DNA of 64,000 bases. Origin: an uncultured Prevotellaceae bacterium. GTDB taxonomy: Bacteria; Bacteroidota; Bacteroidia; Bacteroidales; Bacteroidaceae. This document shows, piece by piece, positions 62,863 through 64,000 of this stretch (the first letter of the stretch is position 1; each line of letters begins with the position of its first letter). The stretch lies in assembly GCA_902768785.1 (NCBI GenBank), contig CACXMM010000018.1, positions 16,084 to 80,083 on the forward strand, written 5' to 3'. The position numbers were made by a program, and so were the translations under genes. The notes below the pieces were generated by a model, which was given only the letters and a program-made list of their open reading frames with translations, was not told the origin of the DNA and made no database searches.

Positions 62863-64000
62863 CTATTGTAAAGAGCCAGTCCTTTTACCGTCAGCAGGTA
62901 TTTCTGGCGATAGCATACGGATATAGCCCTCGTTCATAGAAGGATTAAGAGAGTAGTCAAGGAAGTTTTCCCTATCTTTCAAGCCAATCCTCTCCATCAT
63001 CACTTTGACGGAGAGTTGCTCTTCACCCAAAGCTTTCACTAATCTGATAATATTTTTATTATTGGTGTAAATAAAACTTGTCGGGGTACTTGTCGGGGTA
63101 CTTGTCGGGGTACTTGTCGGTTGTTTTGAAGGAACTGCAAGGTTTGGCTGTTCTTTCCATTCTGCAGGCGGGTTAATATGCAGATAACGATTGCGCAGAT
63201 CCCACTGCTCTCCAAGCAGTAGATTACGGAAAAAACGTTCCAGAAAAACAGGACTATAGTCGATACCCTTTATGGCATTTTTGTAGTTGGCCCTCACAAG
63301 TGCATTACGGAAGTACCAAGAATGTTTAGCGAACAAGTCGTTCTCCACATTAAAGCCTAGTGAACGAAGATACTGAATAGTAAATACGGCCGTAGTGCGT
63401 GTGTTTCCTTCACCGAAGGCATGTATCTGCCAAAGTCCAGATACGAAATTGGCAATATGAGCCACTAACTCATCATTACTGATGCCCTTATAACTGAAAT
63501 CACGTTCCTGCTGGATATCATAATCAACAGCCCTGCGCAGATCTTCCCAATTCAGGTAGCTCACGGTGTCACCCTCCAATACCCACTCACGCTTGGTAAT
63601 GTCGTACTTTCGCATTTCACCAACGTGCTTCATTACGCCTTCGAAGATTCTGCGATGCAAGGATATGTAGCCATTTGTCGAGAAGTCGCATGTCTTTACC
63701 GAGAGTATGCGCTTGATGTTCTTCGAGGCTTTGTCAGCCTCCTGTTTGTCATCATCGTCAGCTTCACGAGTCGTTTTATTCTCGTAATAACTATTGAGCA
63801 ACTGTTCCACCTCATCGATGGTGATTTCACCCTCGATGTTTCTGCGAGCCAAGCCGTTCAGATACTCTGACGTTTTCAGCCCATCCACCGCCTGAAGTCC
63901 AATAGCCGTACTCCAGGCGTATGCAGCTTCACGCTGCGACGGCTCTCCCTGACGAATATACTCGTCAAAGTTTAAGTATAGCTCCTTATCGTTCTTTTCG
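62863..64000 (-). CDS. Fic-family protein (5' end outside window)
   Basis: At least 378 residues. The frame continues without a stop to the window edge beyond the first in-frame start at 63888: NDKELYLNFDEYIRQGEPSQ and EAAYAWSTAIGLQAVDG match the N terminus of this Fic subfamily. The Fic motif is IHAFGEGNTRTTAVF (His, Phe, Gly-Asn-x-Arg complete). A four-copy TSTP hinge precedes a winged-helix-like C-terminal segment (NIIRLVKALGEEQLSVKVMM). Fic enzymes add AMP or another nucleotide moiety to target proteins. An (S/T)xxxEG-type inhibitory motif was not clearly seen, so regulation and target are unknown. Confidence 0.88.
   Translation of the reverse strand, partial: EKNDKELYLNFDEYIRQGEPSQREAAYAWSTAIGLQAVDGLKTSEYLNGLARRNIEGEITIDEVEQLLNSYYENKTTREADDDDKQEADKASKNIKRILSVKTCDFSTNGYISLHRRIFEGVMKHVGEMRKYDITKREWVLEGDTVSYLNWEDLRRAVDYDIQQERDFSYKGISNDELVAHIANFVSGLWQIHAFGEGNTRTTAVFTIQYLRSLGFNVENDLFAKHSWYFRNALVRANYKNAIKGIDYSPVFLERFFRNLLLGEQWDLRNRYLHINPPAEWKEQPNLAVPSKQPTSTPTSTPTSTPTSFIYTNNKNIIRLVKALGEEQLSVKVMMERIGLKDRENFLDYSLNPSMNEGYIRMLSPEIPADGKRTGSLQ
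63077..63120 (-). repeat. 12-bp tandem repeat inside the Fic gene
   Basis: The unit CTTGTCGGGGTA repeats 3.7 times (63077, 63089, 63101, 63113), coding for a TSTP hinge. Because 12 is divisible by 3, copy-number changes keep the frame and only change hinge length. Confidence 0.85.

Overview
The window looks like a chromosomal segment of a Bacteroidales bacterium close to Prevotella. Most genes have a TAnnTTTG box a short way upstream, often with TTTG about 20 bases before it, which is the housekeeping promoter of Bacteroidota. The gene set fits too: a FecI/TonB receptor/DUF4249/FecR locus, GH9 and GH115 glycoside hydrolases, meso-diaminopimelate dehydrogenase, Kdo transferase, NADP-type glutamate dehydrogenase and Fic proteins with TSTP repeats. 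Many predicted frames begin too early. Starts were moved inward where a promoter box, a signal peptide or the family N terminus required it. No tRNA, rRNA or CRISPR array was seen.

Layout. 0-9.2 kb: 5' end of a class II aldolase, a secreted GH9 enzyme, an aquaporin, a short RNA with its own promoter and terminator, a large PEP/pyruvate-binding protein, TrmO, GdhA and an RlpA-like protein. 9.3-12.2 kb: a four-gene ECF sigma locus. 12.6-17.3 kb: a glutathione peroxidase-nitroreductase fusion, a GH115 glucuronidase and a second ECF sigma/membrane protein pair. 17.4-24.1 kb: an AT-rich accessory block with an IS982-type transposase remnant, a three-gene sce7726/sce7725/RES operon, two unknown secreted proteins behind a long folded leader, a RhuM remnant and about 530 bases of GTGAAG-type repeats.

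24.1-41.9 kb: lipoprotein, Xaa-Pro aminopeptidase, malate dehydrogenase, a TonB receptor locus whose anti-sigma gene is frameshifted, gamma carbonic anhydrase, WaaA, GltX, a PgpH-like HD phosphodiesterase and a FadL-like porin. 42-53.4 kb: PriA, Ddh, a helix-hairpin-helix protein, a C1 peptidase, Dxs-TrkA-TrkH and ManA. 53.4-55.2 kb: an ABC-type ATPase plus DUF4435/TOPRIM pair that resembles PARIS/OLD defence modules. 55.5-64 kb: MetY-CysK, a PIF1-like helicase, DnaK and a Fic protein cut by the window edge.

The best candidate for an undescribed system is the sce7726/sce7725/RES operon at 17812-20645. It joins a RecB-like PD-(D/E)XK nuclease, a protein resembling the Beta family, and a zinc-knuckle RES-domain protein that may consume NAD+. 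The ATPase-DUF4435 pair is second. All calls come from reading the sequence; no database search was run.
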